Below the pieces are notes generated by a model. It ran no database searches, was not told where the DNA came from, and saw only the letters and a list, made by a program, of their open reading frames with translations. From Ramlibacter tataouinensis (GTDB taxonomy: Bacteria; Pseudomonadota; Gammaproteobacteria; Burkholderiales; Burkholderiaceae_C), in assembly GCA_002427815.1 (NCBI GenBank), contig DIZF01000012.1, positions 1 through 64,000 of the forward strand: DNA of 64,000 bases. Direction: 5' to 3'. Numbering within the stretch: position 1 is the stretch's first letter; every line of letters begins with the position of its first letter. Both the position numbers and the translations under genes were made by a program. Below, piece by piece: positions 26,265-35,240 of this stretch.

Positions 26265-26972
26265 CTCAAGGTAAGAATTTCAGCGCTCATCGAATCCGAT
26301 GGGCCAGGCCGCGTCTGGGTGCCAGCAGACTTCGCCCAACTCGGGACTCGAGATGCCATCGACAAGAGTTTGCAGCGGATGGTCCGGGCCGGCGAGTTGC
26401 GACGCATCGATCGCGGCATGTACGACAAGCCGGGAGTCAACAGGCTGACCCAACGCCCCACGACTCCGGACTACCGCGCCATCGTCGAGGCCATCGCACG
26501 GCGCGACCAGCTGCGTATGCTGGTCGATGGCATGACGGCAGCCAACGACCTTGGCTTGACCGACGCCGTGCCTGCGCGCGTCACGATCCACACGGATACC
26601 CGCCGCAAGGCGGTCAAGCTGGACAACCTGGTGATCGAGTTCAAGCAAACGGCTCCCAGCCGCCTGTACTGGGCCGGGCGACCGGCCATGCGCGTCGTGC
26701 AGGCGTTGCACTGGCTGAAGGACACACTGGCCCCGGATCGTCAGCGAATCTTGCTCCGCTTGTCCAAGGTGCTGAACGATCCTGTCCACGGTCCGGCGAT
26801 CCGACAGGACTTGATCGAAGGTTTTGGCATGCTGCCGGCATGGATGCAAAACATCGTGCGCGAATTGCCAGGGTGCGATCCCCAATCCACCGGCGGTTCG
26901 TCCGAAGAGGCTCGTACCCGCAAGTCCGATGCGAGCCGAAAGCGTGCCCCGCATGTGGAGGCGACACGGTGA
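26256..26972 (+). CDS. DUF6088/AbiEi-type antitoxin
   Basis: A 238-residue protein with an N-terminal winged helix (VWVPADFAQLGTRDAIDKSL, MVRAGELRRIDRGMYDKPGV) of the type IV toxin-antitoxin AbiEi class, followed by an AbiEi C-terminal-like domain (MTAANDLGLTDAVPARVTIH, HWLKDTLAPDRQRILLRLSK). In such systems the antitoxin represses the operon and counters an AbiEii nucleotidyltransferase that blocks growth on phage infection. Its stop overlaps the toxin start as GTGA. The toxin is cut short, so this is now an orphan antitoxin. First gene of the defence island after recD. Confidence 0.8.
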   Translation: MSDLKVRISALIESDGPGRVWVPADFAQLGTRDAIDKSLQRMVRAGELRRIDRGMYDKPGVNRLTQRPTTPDYRAIVEAIARRDQLRMLVDGMTAANDLGLTDAVPARVTIHTDTRRKAVKLDNLVIEFKQTAPSRLYWAGRPAMRVVQALHWLKDTLAPDRQRILLRLSKVLNDPVHGPAIRQDLIEGFGMLPAWMQNIVRELPGCDPQSTGGSSEEARTRKSDASRKRAPHVEATR

Positions 26973-27151
26973 ACCCCGCCTTCAATACCGTGATTTCGGC
27001 CAGTGCGGCTGAGCGACGCGGCCTCTTCCTTGCCGCGGCGGCGCGATCAGGCATGGCCGTGCAGAACGTCGAGAAGGATTTTTGGGTATGTTGGACGTTG
27101 GACGGCCGGGTGGACGAGCATCTGACAAAGATGGGGTTCGCGTGGCAATAG
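26969..27151 (+). pseudogene. truncated AbiEii-type nucleotidyltransferase toxin
   Basis: The GTG start overlaps the antitoxin stop. The first 47 codons match the start of AbiEii/AbiGii-type toxins, ending in VQNVEKDFWVCWTLD, a conserved N-terminal block of the family. Homology then stops and an unrelated tail of 14 codons leads to a stop. The nucleotidyltransferase active site would lie downstream and is missing, so the toxin is dead. The break lies about 90 bases before the Fic gene and marks a recombination joint. Confidence 0.8.
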
Positions 27152-27167
27152 CCCATTGATGGGCTGG

Positions 27168-27203
27168 CGTTATTAAAGTAAAGTGCAGCTATGTTTAATA
27201 GCG
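27168..27203. promoter_or_regulatory. inverted repeat upstream of second fic gene
   Basis: CGTTATTAAA (27168-27177) faces TTTAATAGCG (27194-27203), 10-base arms with one mismatch, and lies 37 bases before the start codon. It is AT-rich against a GC-rich background and is probably the promoter/operator. Confidence 0.55.
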
Positions 27204-27239
27204 GCATTTCTTATTCAAGCTTCGTGAGGAGGCGCCGGC

Positions 27240-28427
27240 ATGCGCCGTAAGGCCACCGGCCGCCACACCAGCAGCGTCGCGGGCAGCGAAAAAGTAAAGG
27301 CCTTCGTGCCTTTTCCGCTGCCGCCGGCGCCCCCATTGGAGCTCAGCGGCCCGCGCCAGACACTGCTGGAAAAAGCCACCCTGGCGCTGGGCCGTCTGGA
27401 CAGCATTGCGCTGCTGCTGCCCGACCCGCAACTGTTCCTGTATGCCTATGTGCGCCGCGAGGCCGTGCTGTCGTCGCAGATCGAGGGCGCGCAGTCCTCA
27501 TTGTCCGACCTGCTGCTGTTCGAGCTCCATGAAGAGCCCGGCGTTCCATTCGACGATGTGGTCGAAGTCTCCAACTACGTGGCCGCGCTGGAGCATGGCA
27601 TGGCCCGCCTGCGCGAGGGCTTTCCGCTGTGCAACCGGCTGCTGCGCGCGATGCATGTGCACCTGATGGCGCGCGGGCGCGGCAGCGACAAGGCACCCGG
27701 CGAGTTTCGCCGCAGCCAGAACTGGATCGGCGGCACCCGGCCCGGCAACGCACGCTTTGTGCCGCCGCCGCCCAATGAAGTGGAGGCCTGCATGGCAGCG
27801 CTCGAGAGCTTCATTCAGAGCGCGGGCAATGCTGGCAACGCGAAGCAGGCCGGCGATCTCCCCGTCCTGCTCAAGGCGGCCCTGGCCCATGTGCAGTTTG
27901 AGACCATCCACCCGTTCCTCGATGGCAACGGGCGGCTGGGGCGCTTGCTCATTGCCATGCAGCTGCATGAGGGCGGCGCATTGAGCCAGCCCCTGCTGTA
28001 CCTCAGCCTGTACTTCAAGCAGCACCGCGCCATGTACTACGAGCTGCTGGACCGCGTCCGCCTTGAGGGCGACTGGGAAGCATGGGTCGATTTCTTTCTG
28101 GAAGGCGTGGAGCAGACCGCGCAGGGCGCGGTGCAAACCGCGAAGCGGCTGGTGGACTTGTTCCAGCAAGACACCCAGCGTGTGCAAGGCGAGGGCGGCC
28201 GCAGTGCCAACGTGCTGCGCGTGCTCGACACCCTGCGCCAACGGCCGCTGAGCAGCCTGCGCCAACTGGGGGCCAGCGCCGGCATCACCTTTCCCACGGC
28301 GTCCAAGGCCATGCTGGCGCTGGTGGAGATGGGAATCGCCCGCGAACTCACCGGCCAACGCCGCAACCGCGTGTTTGTGTATGACGCCTATCTGAACATC
28401 CTGAATGAAGGTGGGGAGGCGCTATGA
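27240..28427 (+). CDS. Fic family protein with Fic/DOC N-terminal domain
   Basis: A 395-residue Fic protein of a different subfamily from that at 13.1 kb. The N-terminal Fic/DOC domain includes REAVLSSQIEGAQSSLSDLL, with the inhibitory-type motif SSQIEGA at about 78-84. The catalytic loop HPFLDGNGRLGR at 224-235 is intact. A winged-helix C-terminus (LRQLGASAGITFPTASKAML) ends the protein. AGGAGG lies 7 bases before the ATG. Probably an AMP transferase on an unknown target. It may be stand-alone or part of a growth-control module; no partner gene adjoins. Confidence 0.9.
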   Translation: MRRKATGRHTSSVAGSEKVKAFVPFPLPPAPPLELSGPRQTLLEKATLALGRLDSIALLLPDPQLFLYAYVRREAVLSSQIEGAQSSLSDLLLFELHEEPGVPFDDVVEVSNYVAALEHGMARLREGFPLCNRLLRAMHVHLMARGRGSDKAPGEFRRSQNWIGGTRPGNARFVPPPPNEVEACMAALESFIQSAGNAGNAKQAGDLPVLLKAALAHVQFETIHPFLDGNGRLGRLLIAMQLHEGGALSQPLLYLSLYFKQHRAMYYELLDRVRLEGDWEAWVDFFLEGVEQTAQGAVQTAKRLVDLFQQDTQRVQGEGGRSANVLRVLDTLRQRPLSSLRQLGASAGITFPTASKAMLALVEMGIARELTGQRRNRVFVYDAYLNILNEGGEAL

Positions 28428-28435
28428 GCACCAGC

Positions 28436-28593
28436 GCGGCAGCGCCTGCGCGGCTACGACTACGACCAACACTTCGGCGGCGTCAACTACGTGTTCCTGC
28501 GCGGCGTGCGGCCGGCCTGGATGCAAGCCGATGGCTCGGCCGCCGGCGTGTATTTCCACAGGCCCGAACGCGAAGCGATCGAAGCGCTGGATG
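28436..28593 (+). pseudogene. copied 3' fragment of recB
   Basis: These 158 bases align without gaps to recB positions 23932-24089 with about 16 mismatches (near 90% identity by hand alignment). They encode QRLRGYDYDQHFGGVNYVFL and so on to REAIEALD, the end of a RecB protein. The divergence is too high for a recent local copy and suggests that the tail came with foreign DNA that had lain next to another recB. Confidence 0.9.
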
Positions 28594-28610
28594 GGACGGG
28601 TTGCCCGCAC

Positions 28611-29150
28611 CACTGTTTTCTAGTCAAGCGCTTCGACCGCACGCCGGCGGGGCGGCGCCTGCACTTTGCCTCCGTCATGACCCTCACCGGCCACATGGAC
28701 GGCGACGACGCGTCCTCCGGGGTGAGCTACCTTGAAATCGCGCGCGTGCTCGTCGACCACGGAGCGCAGACCGACGAGGACCTGCGCGAGCTGTGGTCGC
28801 GCATCGTGTTCAACCTGCTGGTCTCCAACACCGACGATCACCTGCGCAACCTCGGGTTCACGCTGGTGCCCGGCAAAGGCTGGCGGCTGTCGCCCGCGTA
28901 TGACATGAATCCGACGGCGGATGCGCACGGCTTGTCGCTCAACATCACGGAGGCCGACAACGCGCTGGACCTCGAATTGCCGCTGTCGGTCGCCCCTTAC
29001 TTTCGGGTGGACGCGAAGACCGCCAACGAAATCATCGCGCGCGGCAAGGCGACGGTGCGGCAATGGCGCAAGGTCGCAGTCCGCCTGGGCATTCCGGACC
29101 GCGAGCTGGAGCGGATGGCGCCGGCATTCCGGTTGGCGTCGGGGCCTTGA
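28611..29150 (+). pseudogene. C-terminal remnant of a HipA-type kinase
   Basis: From FLVKRFDRTPAGRRLHFAS onward the frame matches the C-terminal half of HipA toxin kinases, including the catalytic block NLLVSNTDDHLRNLGFTL and LSPAYDMNPT. The N-terminal subdomain, the ATP-site glycine loop and the partner hipB are absent. The frame is continuous with the recB fragment before it, so a chimeric product could only start at the GTG at 28491. It is best read as a dead remnant. Confidence 0.85.
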
Positions 29151-29199
29151 GTTCATCTGTGGCGGTGGCGGGCTCTAGAATGGCCCGCAGAGGAAGGGC

Positions 29200-31971
29200 A
29201 TGACGCCGGAAGCAAAAGCGCGAATCGACATCGACAAGCTGCTCGCGCAGGCGGGCTGGCATGTCTGCGGCATGGGCGACTTCAACATCCATGCTGCTCA
29301 GGGCGTGGCGATTCGCGAATTTCCCCTGAATAGCGGTTTTGGCTTCGCCGATTACCTGCTGTACGTCAATGGAAAGGCCTGCGGAGTCATCGAGGCCAAG
29401 AAGGCAGGCGCCACGCTTTCCGGCGTGGAAACCCAGTCGGGGCGCTATGCGCAGGGCCTACCCACAAGCCTGCCGGCATGGCAACGTCCGTTGCCATTCC
29501 TTTTCGAGTCCACTGGCGTGGAAACCCATTTCACCAATGGGTTGGACCCGCAGCCTCGTGCCCGGGGTGTGTTCGCGTTTTTCCGCCCCGAGCTTCTGGC
29601 TGAATGGCTGACGTACCTTTCGGCGGCTCCCGGCCAGCCGGCCGCTAACGACGAGGCCCGCACTTTCCTACATCGCATGCGCAACATGCCGCAGTTGGTG
29701 ACCGAATGGGGCGCGGGCGGCGCCAGCTTCCAGCTCTGGCCGGCGCAGATTACCGCCATCCAGAACCTGGAAAAGAGCCTGACCGCCAACAAGCCCAAGG
29801 CGCTGATCCAGATGGCCACCGGCAGCGGCAAGACCTTCACGGCCATCAGCTTCATCTACCGGCTCATCAAGTTTGCCGGTGCGCGGCGCGTGCTGTTCCT
29901 GGTGGACCGGGGGAACCTGGCGCGTCAGACCAAGAAAGAGTTCGACCAGTACGCCTCGCCGTACAACAACTACAAGTTCGGCGAGGAATACATCGTCCAG
30001 CACCTGCAGAACAACCAGTTGGACAAAAGCGCCCGCGTGGTCATCTGCACCATCCAGCGCATGTTCAGCATGCTCAAGGGGCGCGAGCTGCCGCCTGAGG
30101 CGGACGAAGAGTCCACGGAAGGACTGGAGAACCTGTTCAAGGAACCCGAGCCAATCGGTTACCAGCCTGGCATCCCGATCGAAACATTCGACATCGTCGT
30201 GACCGACGAAGCGCACCGCAGCATCTACAACCTGTGGCGTCAGGTGCTGGAATACTTCGACGCCTACCTGATCGGCCTGACCGCGACGCCCAACAAGCAG
30301 ACCTTCGGCTTCTTCAATCAGAACTTGGTGATGGAATACAACCACGCCCAGGCCGTGGCCGACGGCGTCAACGTCAACTACGACGTGTACCGCATCAAGA
30401 CCGAAGTGACCGAAGCCGGCGCCAAGGTCGAGAAAGGTTACTGGCTGGAAACGCTGGACAAGACCACCCGCCGCAAGACCGCCTGGCAGCTGGACGAAGA
30501 CTTCGAGTACGACCCCACCGAGCTGGACCGCGCCGTGCAGACACCCGACCAGATCCGTACCGTGGTGCGAACGCTGCGCGACAAGTGGAACGTGGACCTG
30601 TTCCCGCAACGACAGGAGCTGCCCAAGACCCTGGTGTTTGCTAAGGACGACAACCACGCCGAGAAGATCGTCGAAATCCTGCGCGAGGAGTTCGGGCGCG
30701 GCAACGAGTTCGCGCAGAAGATCACCTATCGCACCACGGGCACCACGCCCGAGCAGCTGATCAAGGACTTCCGTACCGCCTACTACCCGCGTATCGCGGT
30801 GACGGTGGACATGATCGCCACAGGCACCGACATCAAGCCGGTGGAAATCGTCGTCTTCATGCGCAGCGTGAAAAGCCGCAGCTTCTTCGAGCAGATGAAG
30901 GGCCGGGGCGTGCGCATCTGCAATGCGACCGACCTGGCCCAGGTGAACCCAGGCGAGCACGTGGTCAAGGACCACTTCGTCATCGTTGATGCCGTGGGCG
31001 TGTGCGAGCGCGACAAGACCGACAGCCGCCCCATGGACCAGCGAAAGGCCGTGCCGCTGGACAAGCTGCTGCAGGCCGTGGCCCTGGGCAACGTGGAAGA
31101 CGAAGTGCTTTCCAGTGTGGCCGCGCGCCTGGCCCGGCTGGATCGGGACCTGGACGATGCCGACAAGGCTAAGGTGATCAAGGCCAGCGGCGGCCACAGC
31201 CTGCGCGACCTGGCGCGCGGCATCGTGGAAGCCCTGAACGCGGACGATTCGGACGGCAGCCCCTCGGCCGTCATTGCGGCGCAGGCCGCAATCCAGACCG
31301 CGGTGCGCCCCTTCAGCGACCCAGCGCTACGCACACTCGTCCTGCAACTGCGCCAGAAGGCCGACCAGATCATCGACATCGTCACCAAGGACGCCCTGAT
31401 CTCCGCCACCTTCGCCGAAGGCTCGGACCGCGCCAAGGAACTGGTGCAAAGCTTCGAAGCGTTCATTGCGCAGCACAAAGACGAAATCACCGCCCTGCAA
31501 ATCCTCTACAGCCGGCCCACACGCGCACCGCTCAAGTTCGACGACGTCAAAGCCTTGGCCGACGCGCTGCATGCTCCGCCGCATCTGATCGACGAAGGCG
31601 CCTTGTGGCAGGCCTACGCCGCGATCAAGAAGGATCGCGTCAAGGGTACGAGCCAGCGCCGACTGCTGACCGACCTGGTCAGCCTGGTGCGCTTCGCCAT
31701 GCACCAGGTCAACGAGTTGGTGCCGTACCCCGAGCGCGTGCAGGCCAACTTCAAGGCCTGGCTGGCGCAACACGGCCAGCCCTTCACCCCCGAACAACAA
31801 CATTGGTTAGAGATGATCCGCGACCACATCGCCGCCAACCTTGGCATTGAGATTGACGACTTTGAATATGCGCCCTTCAACACCGAAGGCGGATTGGGGC
31901 GCGTGCATCAACTCTTTGGCGCGGAACTGCCCAAGGTGATTGAGGAATTGAACCGGGAGTTGGCGGCGTGA
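29200..31971 (+). CDS. hsdR: type I restriction enzyme R subunit
   Basis: A 923-residue motor-nuclease subunit that cuts unmodified DNA after translocation. The N-terminal nuclease region contains GFADYLLYVNGKACGVIEAK with the Asp and EAK of the PD-(D/E)xK fold. The helicase follows with Walker A MATGSGKTFTA (about 205-215) and DEAH (about 335-338), then KTLVFAKDDNHAEKIVEIL and the EcoEI-type C-terminal domain. AGGAAG precedes the ATG. The stop overlaps hsdS as GTGA. The order R-S-...-M, with other genes inserted before M, is unusual. Confidence 0.95.
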   Translation: MTPEAKARIDIDKLLAQAGWHVCGMGDFNIHAAQGVAIREFPLNSGFGFADYLLYVNGKACGVIEAKKAGATLSGVETQSGRYAQGLPTSLPAWQRPLPFLFESTGVETHFTNGLDPQPRARGVFAFFRPELLAEWLTYLSAAPGQPAANDEARTFLHRMRNMPQLVTEWGAGGASFQLWPAQITAIQNLEKSLTANKPKALIQMATGSGKTFTAISFIYRLIKFAGARRVLFLVDRGNLARQTKKEFDQYASPYNNYKFGEEYIVQHLQNNQLDKSARVVICTIQRMFSMLKGRELPPEADEESTEGLENLFKEPEPIGYQPGIPIETFDIVVTDEAHRSIYNLWRQVLEYFDAYLIGLTATPNKQTFGFFNQNLVMEYNHAQAVADGVNVNYDVYRIKTEVTEAGAKVEKGYWLETLDKTTRRKTAWQLDEDFEYDPTELDRAVQTPDQIRTVVRTLRDKWNVDLFPQRQELPKTLVFAKDDNHAEKIVEILREEFGRGNEFAQKITYRTTGTTPEQLIKDFRTAYYPRIAVTVDMIATGTDIKPVEIVVFMRSVKSRSFFEQMKGRGVRICNATDLAQVNPGEHVVKDHFVIVDAVGVCERDKTDSRPMDQRKAVPLDKLLQAVALGNVEDEVLSSVAARLARLDRDLDDADKAKVIKASGGHSLRDLARGIVEALNADDSDGSPSAVIAAQAAIQTAVRPFSDPALRTLVLQLRQKADQIIDIVTKDALISATFAEGSDRAKELVQSFEAFIAQHKDEITALQILYSRPTRAPLKFDDVKALADALHAPPHLIDEGALWQAYAAIKKDRVKGTSQRRLLTDLVSLVRFAMHQVNELVPYPERVQANFKAWLAQHGQPFTPEQQHWLEMIRDHIAANLGIEIDDFEYAPFNTEGGLGRVHQLFGAELPKVIEELNRELAA

Positions 31972-33416
31972 AGATCCCCGTCGAGTTCAATTCGTTGGCC
32001 CCGCTCCCGGTGGGCTGGTCGTGGCAGCCGCTACAGAGTCTTACGGCGAATCCGAAGCAAGATGTCGTTGATGGCCCATTCGGGTCAGATTTGAAGGCTT
32101 CGGAATACGTCAGTCACGGCGTGCCTATTGCACGCCTTCAAAACATTGACCGAAACAATTTTGTAACCAAGAACATTCGGTTTTTGACGACTGAAAAAGC
32201 GGCTGACTTGGCGCGTCACGAGTTCAGGCCAGACGATATTTTGATTACTAAACTTGGTGACCCACTCGGCAAGGCCTGCATAGTCCCGCGGTCGATTGGT
32301 CATGGCGTGATCGTTGCAGACCTGGTGCGCGTTCGCCCTGATGAAAGGCTGGTTGATCGCAGGTATCTTACATATGCGATTAACTCACCATCTACAGTCA
32401 AGCAATTTGAACTGCACACAAAGGGCACAACGCGTCCACGTGTGAATCTCAGCGTATTGCGACAGTTGCCAATCCCAGTAGCGCCGCGTCATCAGCAGGA
32501 AGAGATCGTCGACGCAATCGAAAGGCAGTTCTCCCGCCTCGATGAAGCCGTCGCCAACCTCCAGCGCGTCAAAGCCAATCTCAAACGCTACAAAGCCTCC
32601 GTCCTCCAAGCCGCCGTCGAAGGCCGTGTCGTCCCGACCGAAGCCGAGCTCGCTCGCCGCGAAGGCCGCAGCTACGAGAGTGGCGAGCGACTCTTGGAAC
32701 GCATCCTCGCAGCGCGGCGCGATCAGTGGGTCGGCAGAGGGAAGTACAAAGCGCCCGAGGCACCTCGTCGTGAATGGACGTTTGACCTTCCTGAGGGCTG
32801 GGCATGGTCGACCCTCGGCCACCTTGCCGTTTCTGTCAAGGACGGCCCGCATTTCAGCCCTAAGTACGCTGCCGAAGGCATCCCGTTTATCTCTGGTGGG
32901 AATATTCGCCCCGAAGGCATTGATTTTTCGGCGACGAAGTTCATCACGCCAGAACTACACGCTGAGTTATCCAAGCGATGTAGACCACTGCGCGGCGACC
33001 TGCTCTATACAAAAGGGGGGACCACAGGAATCGCACGAGTTAACACTGACACTAGGGACTTCAACGTTTGGGTGCATGTCGCCGTTTTGAAGTTGTCTCA
33101 GTCAATCGAGCCGTTTTTCGTCCAGCACGCATTGAACTCGCAACATTGCTACAGGCAGGCGCAGGAGTACACGCACGGCGTGGGCAATCAGGATCTTGGC
33201 TTGACGCGGATGGTGTGGATAACGATTCCCTTGCCTCCGCTGTCCGAGCAACGCCGCATCGTCGCCGAAGTCGACCGCCGGCTGTCCATCCTTCGCGAAG
33301 TCGAGTCCGAGGTCGATACCAACCTCAAGCGCGCGAACTCGCTAAGACAGGCAGCGTTGGCTAGAGCGTTCACAGTTCAGAAGGAGTCGACTCGCTATGA
33401 AATACCGCCTTCCTGA
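31968..33416 (+). CDS. hsdS: type I restriction-modification specificity subunit
   Basis: A 482-residue specificity subunit with two target-recognition domains, starting near LPVGWSWQPL (about 13) and LPEGWAWSTLG (about 275). They are separated by conserved helices (RHQQEEIVDAIERQFSRLDE, LKRYKASVLQAAVEGRVV, about 169-213) and closed by a second helix region (PPLSEQRRIVAEVDRRLSIL). It determines the two half-sites of the recognition sequence. GTG start. The first target domain is visibly lower in GC than the helices, consistent with swapping. The stop lies 20 bases inside the next gene. Confidence 0.95.
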   Translation: MKIPVEFNSLAPLPVGWSWQPLQSLTANPKQDVVDGPFGSDLKASEYVSHGVPIARLQNIDRNNFVTKNIRFLTTEKAADLARHEFRPDDILITKLGDPLGKACIVPRSIGHGVIVADLVRVRPDERLVDRRYLTYAINSPSTVKQFELHTKGTTRPRVNLSVLRQLPIPVAPRHQQEEIVDAIERQFSRLDEAVANLQRVKANLKRYKASVLQAAVEGRVVPTEAELARREGRSYESGERLLERILAARRDQWVGRGKYKAPEAPRREWTFDLPEGWAWSTLGHLAVSVKDGPHFSPKYAAEGIPFISGGNIRPEGIDFSATKFITPELHAELSKRCRPLRGDLLYTKGGTTGIARVNTDTRDFNVWVHVAVLKLSQSIEPFFVQHALNSQHCYRQAQEYTHGVGNQDLGLTRMVWITIPLPPLSEQRRIVAEVDRRLSILREVESEVDTNLKRANSLRQAALARAFTVQKESTRYEIPPS

Positions 33417-34788
33417 TCTGGAGATTCCGCCAGACAACCCGTTCCAGCACGACGCCTTGGAACGAAAGCCGGTGGTTGAATTTCTCACCGGGCTGATCAG
33501 TCGGCTGGCTGGCCCGTTTGTATTGGCGCTGGATTCGCCTTGGGGCACAGGTAAGACAACCGTCGTTCGGATGCTGCAAGCCGAACTCAAGCGGCAAGAA
33601 TTTCAGTGTGTGTACTTCAATGCTTGGCAGGTTGACTATGTGGCGGACGCACTCGTCGCCCTGGTGTCATCGATAGACGAAATTCGACTGGCGGATAAAA
33701 GTGCAAGCACAAAGTTTCGTAGTCACATGAAGACGGCCAGGAAGATTACAACGGCCGTGGCCAAGCGTGGCGTAATCGGCGTCGCTAAGGCAGCCACGTT
33801 GGGTGCGCTTGATTTGGAGAAAGAGGTAGAGGCGATTGCCGCTGACGTTGCCGGTGCTGTGAGTGGGGACGTTGTTGATATGTTTCAGAAAGAGAAGGAG
33901 GCTTTGAGGAAGTTTCGCGGCGAACTCGAAAAGGCGGTGGATCAATTGAAGGCGGCAGGCAAGAAGGACAAGTTGATCTTCTTCATTGATGAACTAGATC
34001 GTTGCCGCCCGACATTTGCTATCGAAATGCTGGAGCGGATCAAGCATCTTTTCGATGTGCCGAATATCATCTTTGTGCTGTCGGTAGACAAGGGCCAGCT
34101 CGAGGCGAGCACGGCGGCGATTTATGGCCAGCAAATTGACGCAAGGGAGTACTTGCGACGCTTCATCGATCTTGAGTATGGCATTCCTGTAGCGCAGACA
34201 AAGCGTTTTACGCAGGTATTGCTGACGCGCTTTGAATTAGACGAAGTTTTTGCTGGTCGCACAGGCGAGCTCCAGTATGAGAAGAGGAACTTCGTTGATT
34301 TCTTTACGATGCTTGCAGACGCTGTGGGTCTGTCTTTGAGAGCGCGAGAGCGTTGCGTTACCCAGCTGTGTGTCGTGATGGATCAGACACCACCGAATCA
34401 CTACCTCGAGCCTATCCTCGTTGCATTATTGGTGGTGCTGCGCTCGAAGAAACCAAGCCTGTTCTTCGATCTCTGCAATGGGGCCGCCGGCGCGGAAACG
34501 GCGATGGAATATCTGAGGTCTTTGCCAGGTGGGGCCAAACTGGTCGCTGATCGCTCTGGTGTGGTGATCGAGTCATATCTCATCGCTGGAGATCCTGATC
34601 GCGACCGGCGGGATGTCAAGTACAAGACGCTACAAGAGCAGGCTAAGAGTGAAGACGCTTCACCTGGGACTTTGCGTGCACGCGAGCTTGTTGAGATGCG
34701 TCAGCATGTCTTCAGCGGATTTCGTGACCCAATGAGTTTGGTGCATGTTGCAAAAAAGATTGACCTCGCGGCCTCGGTTAGAGACTAG
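33397..34788 (+). CDS. KAP family P-loop NTPase
   Basis: A 463-residue KAP NTPase. Walker A DSPWGTGKTT is at about 46-55 and Walker B KLIFFIDELDRCRP at about 191-204, with the KAP-type FNAWQVDYVADALVAL between them. A coiled, charged segment (about 105-190) is inserted between the Walker motifs. No membrane helix is evident, unlike many KAP proteins. KAP NTPases occur in several phage-defence loci, but their role is not fixed. The start overlaps hsdS by 20 bases, so it is embedded in the restriction operon. Its GC content is clearly lower than that of its neighbours, which suggests separate acquisition. Confidence 0.88.
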   Translation: MKYRLPDLEIPPDNPFQHDALERKPVVEFLTGLISRLAGPFVLALDSPWGTGKTTVVRMLQAELKRQEFQCVYFNAWQVDYVADALVALVSSIDEIRLADKSASTKFRSHMKTARKITTAVAKRGVIGVAKAATLGALDLEKEVEAIAADVAGAVSGDVVDMFQKEKEALRKFRGELEKAVDQLKAAGKKDKLIFFIDELDRCRPTFAIEMLERIKHLFDVPNIIFVLSVDKGQLEASTAAIYGQQIDAREYLRRFIDLEYGIPVAQTKRFTQVLLTRFELDEVFAGRTGELQYEKRNFVDFFTMLADAVGLSLRARERCVTQLCVVMDQTPPNHYLEPILVALLVVLRSKKPSLFFDLCNGAAGAETAMEYLRSLPGGAKLVADRSGVVIESYLIAGDPDRDRRDVKYKTLQEQAKSEDASPGTLRARELVEMRQHVFSGFRDPMSLVHVAKKIDLAASVRD

Positions 34789-34800
34789 ACGGTTGCACTA

Positions 34801-35240
34801 ATGAATGGGTCGAACCCCTTCTCCCTGCGCATCTTCGTCGCTGACGGTGACCCCGACGGTTTGCGCGTCGTGGCGCGTTCCAACTGGGTCGGCAGAGCGC
34901 TGATGTTCCCGCACGCGTTGTTGCCGGCAAAGGGGTCGAGGCGACGGGCTATGAATCGAGTCAGGATTTTGTCGTCAGAGCCGGGTCGGGGGCGGTGGTC
35001 CAAGTGACGCCGTCGTTGCGTCAGCTGCGCCAGCCCATCGAGTTGCGCAATGACTTGATTGGCAACGGTGTATTGGTGTTGGACGGGGAATCGTATCAAT
35101 TTACGCAGGACTACGTGTTTACGGCTCCGTCAGCGGCTTCCGACCTGATTCTGGGTGGCAGTTCGAATGGCCGACTGGTTTGGAAAGATGCGAAGGACCG
35201 CACGCTGAAGGAATTGCAGCAGGTGGAGGCAGGGCGATGA
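34801..35240 (+). pseudogene. internally deleted GIY-YIG/DUF4357 nuclease gene
   Basis: The first 43 codons (MNGSNPFSLRIFVADGDPDG, RSNWVGRALMFPHALLPA) look like the N-terminus of a GIY-YIG nuclease of the DUF4357 type. Near 34928 the frame changes and the text continues as KGVEATGYESSQDFVVRAGS into a DUF4357 domain ending DLILGGSSNGRLVWKDAKDR. The GIY-YIG core is missing. The remaining downstream frame still overlaps the next gene as ATGA, so the C-terminal part could be translated from an internal GTG or ATG. Confidence 0.75.

Noticed and set aside
28491..29150. The recB-hipA fusion frame as a functional gene
   Set aside because: It lacks the HipA N-terminal half and ATP loop, has no ribosome site and starts within copied recB sequence, so it is treated as two remnants.
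29668..31197. 509-codon minus-strand frame opposite hsdR
   Set aside because: No motif, Val/His/Gly-rich composition and complete overlap with intact hsdR.
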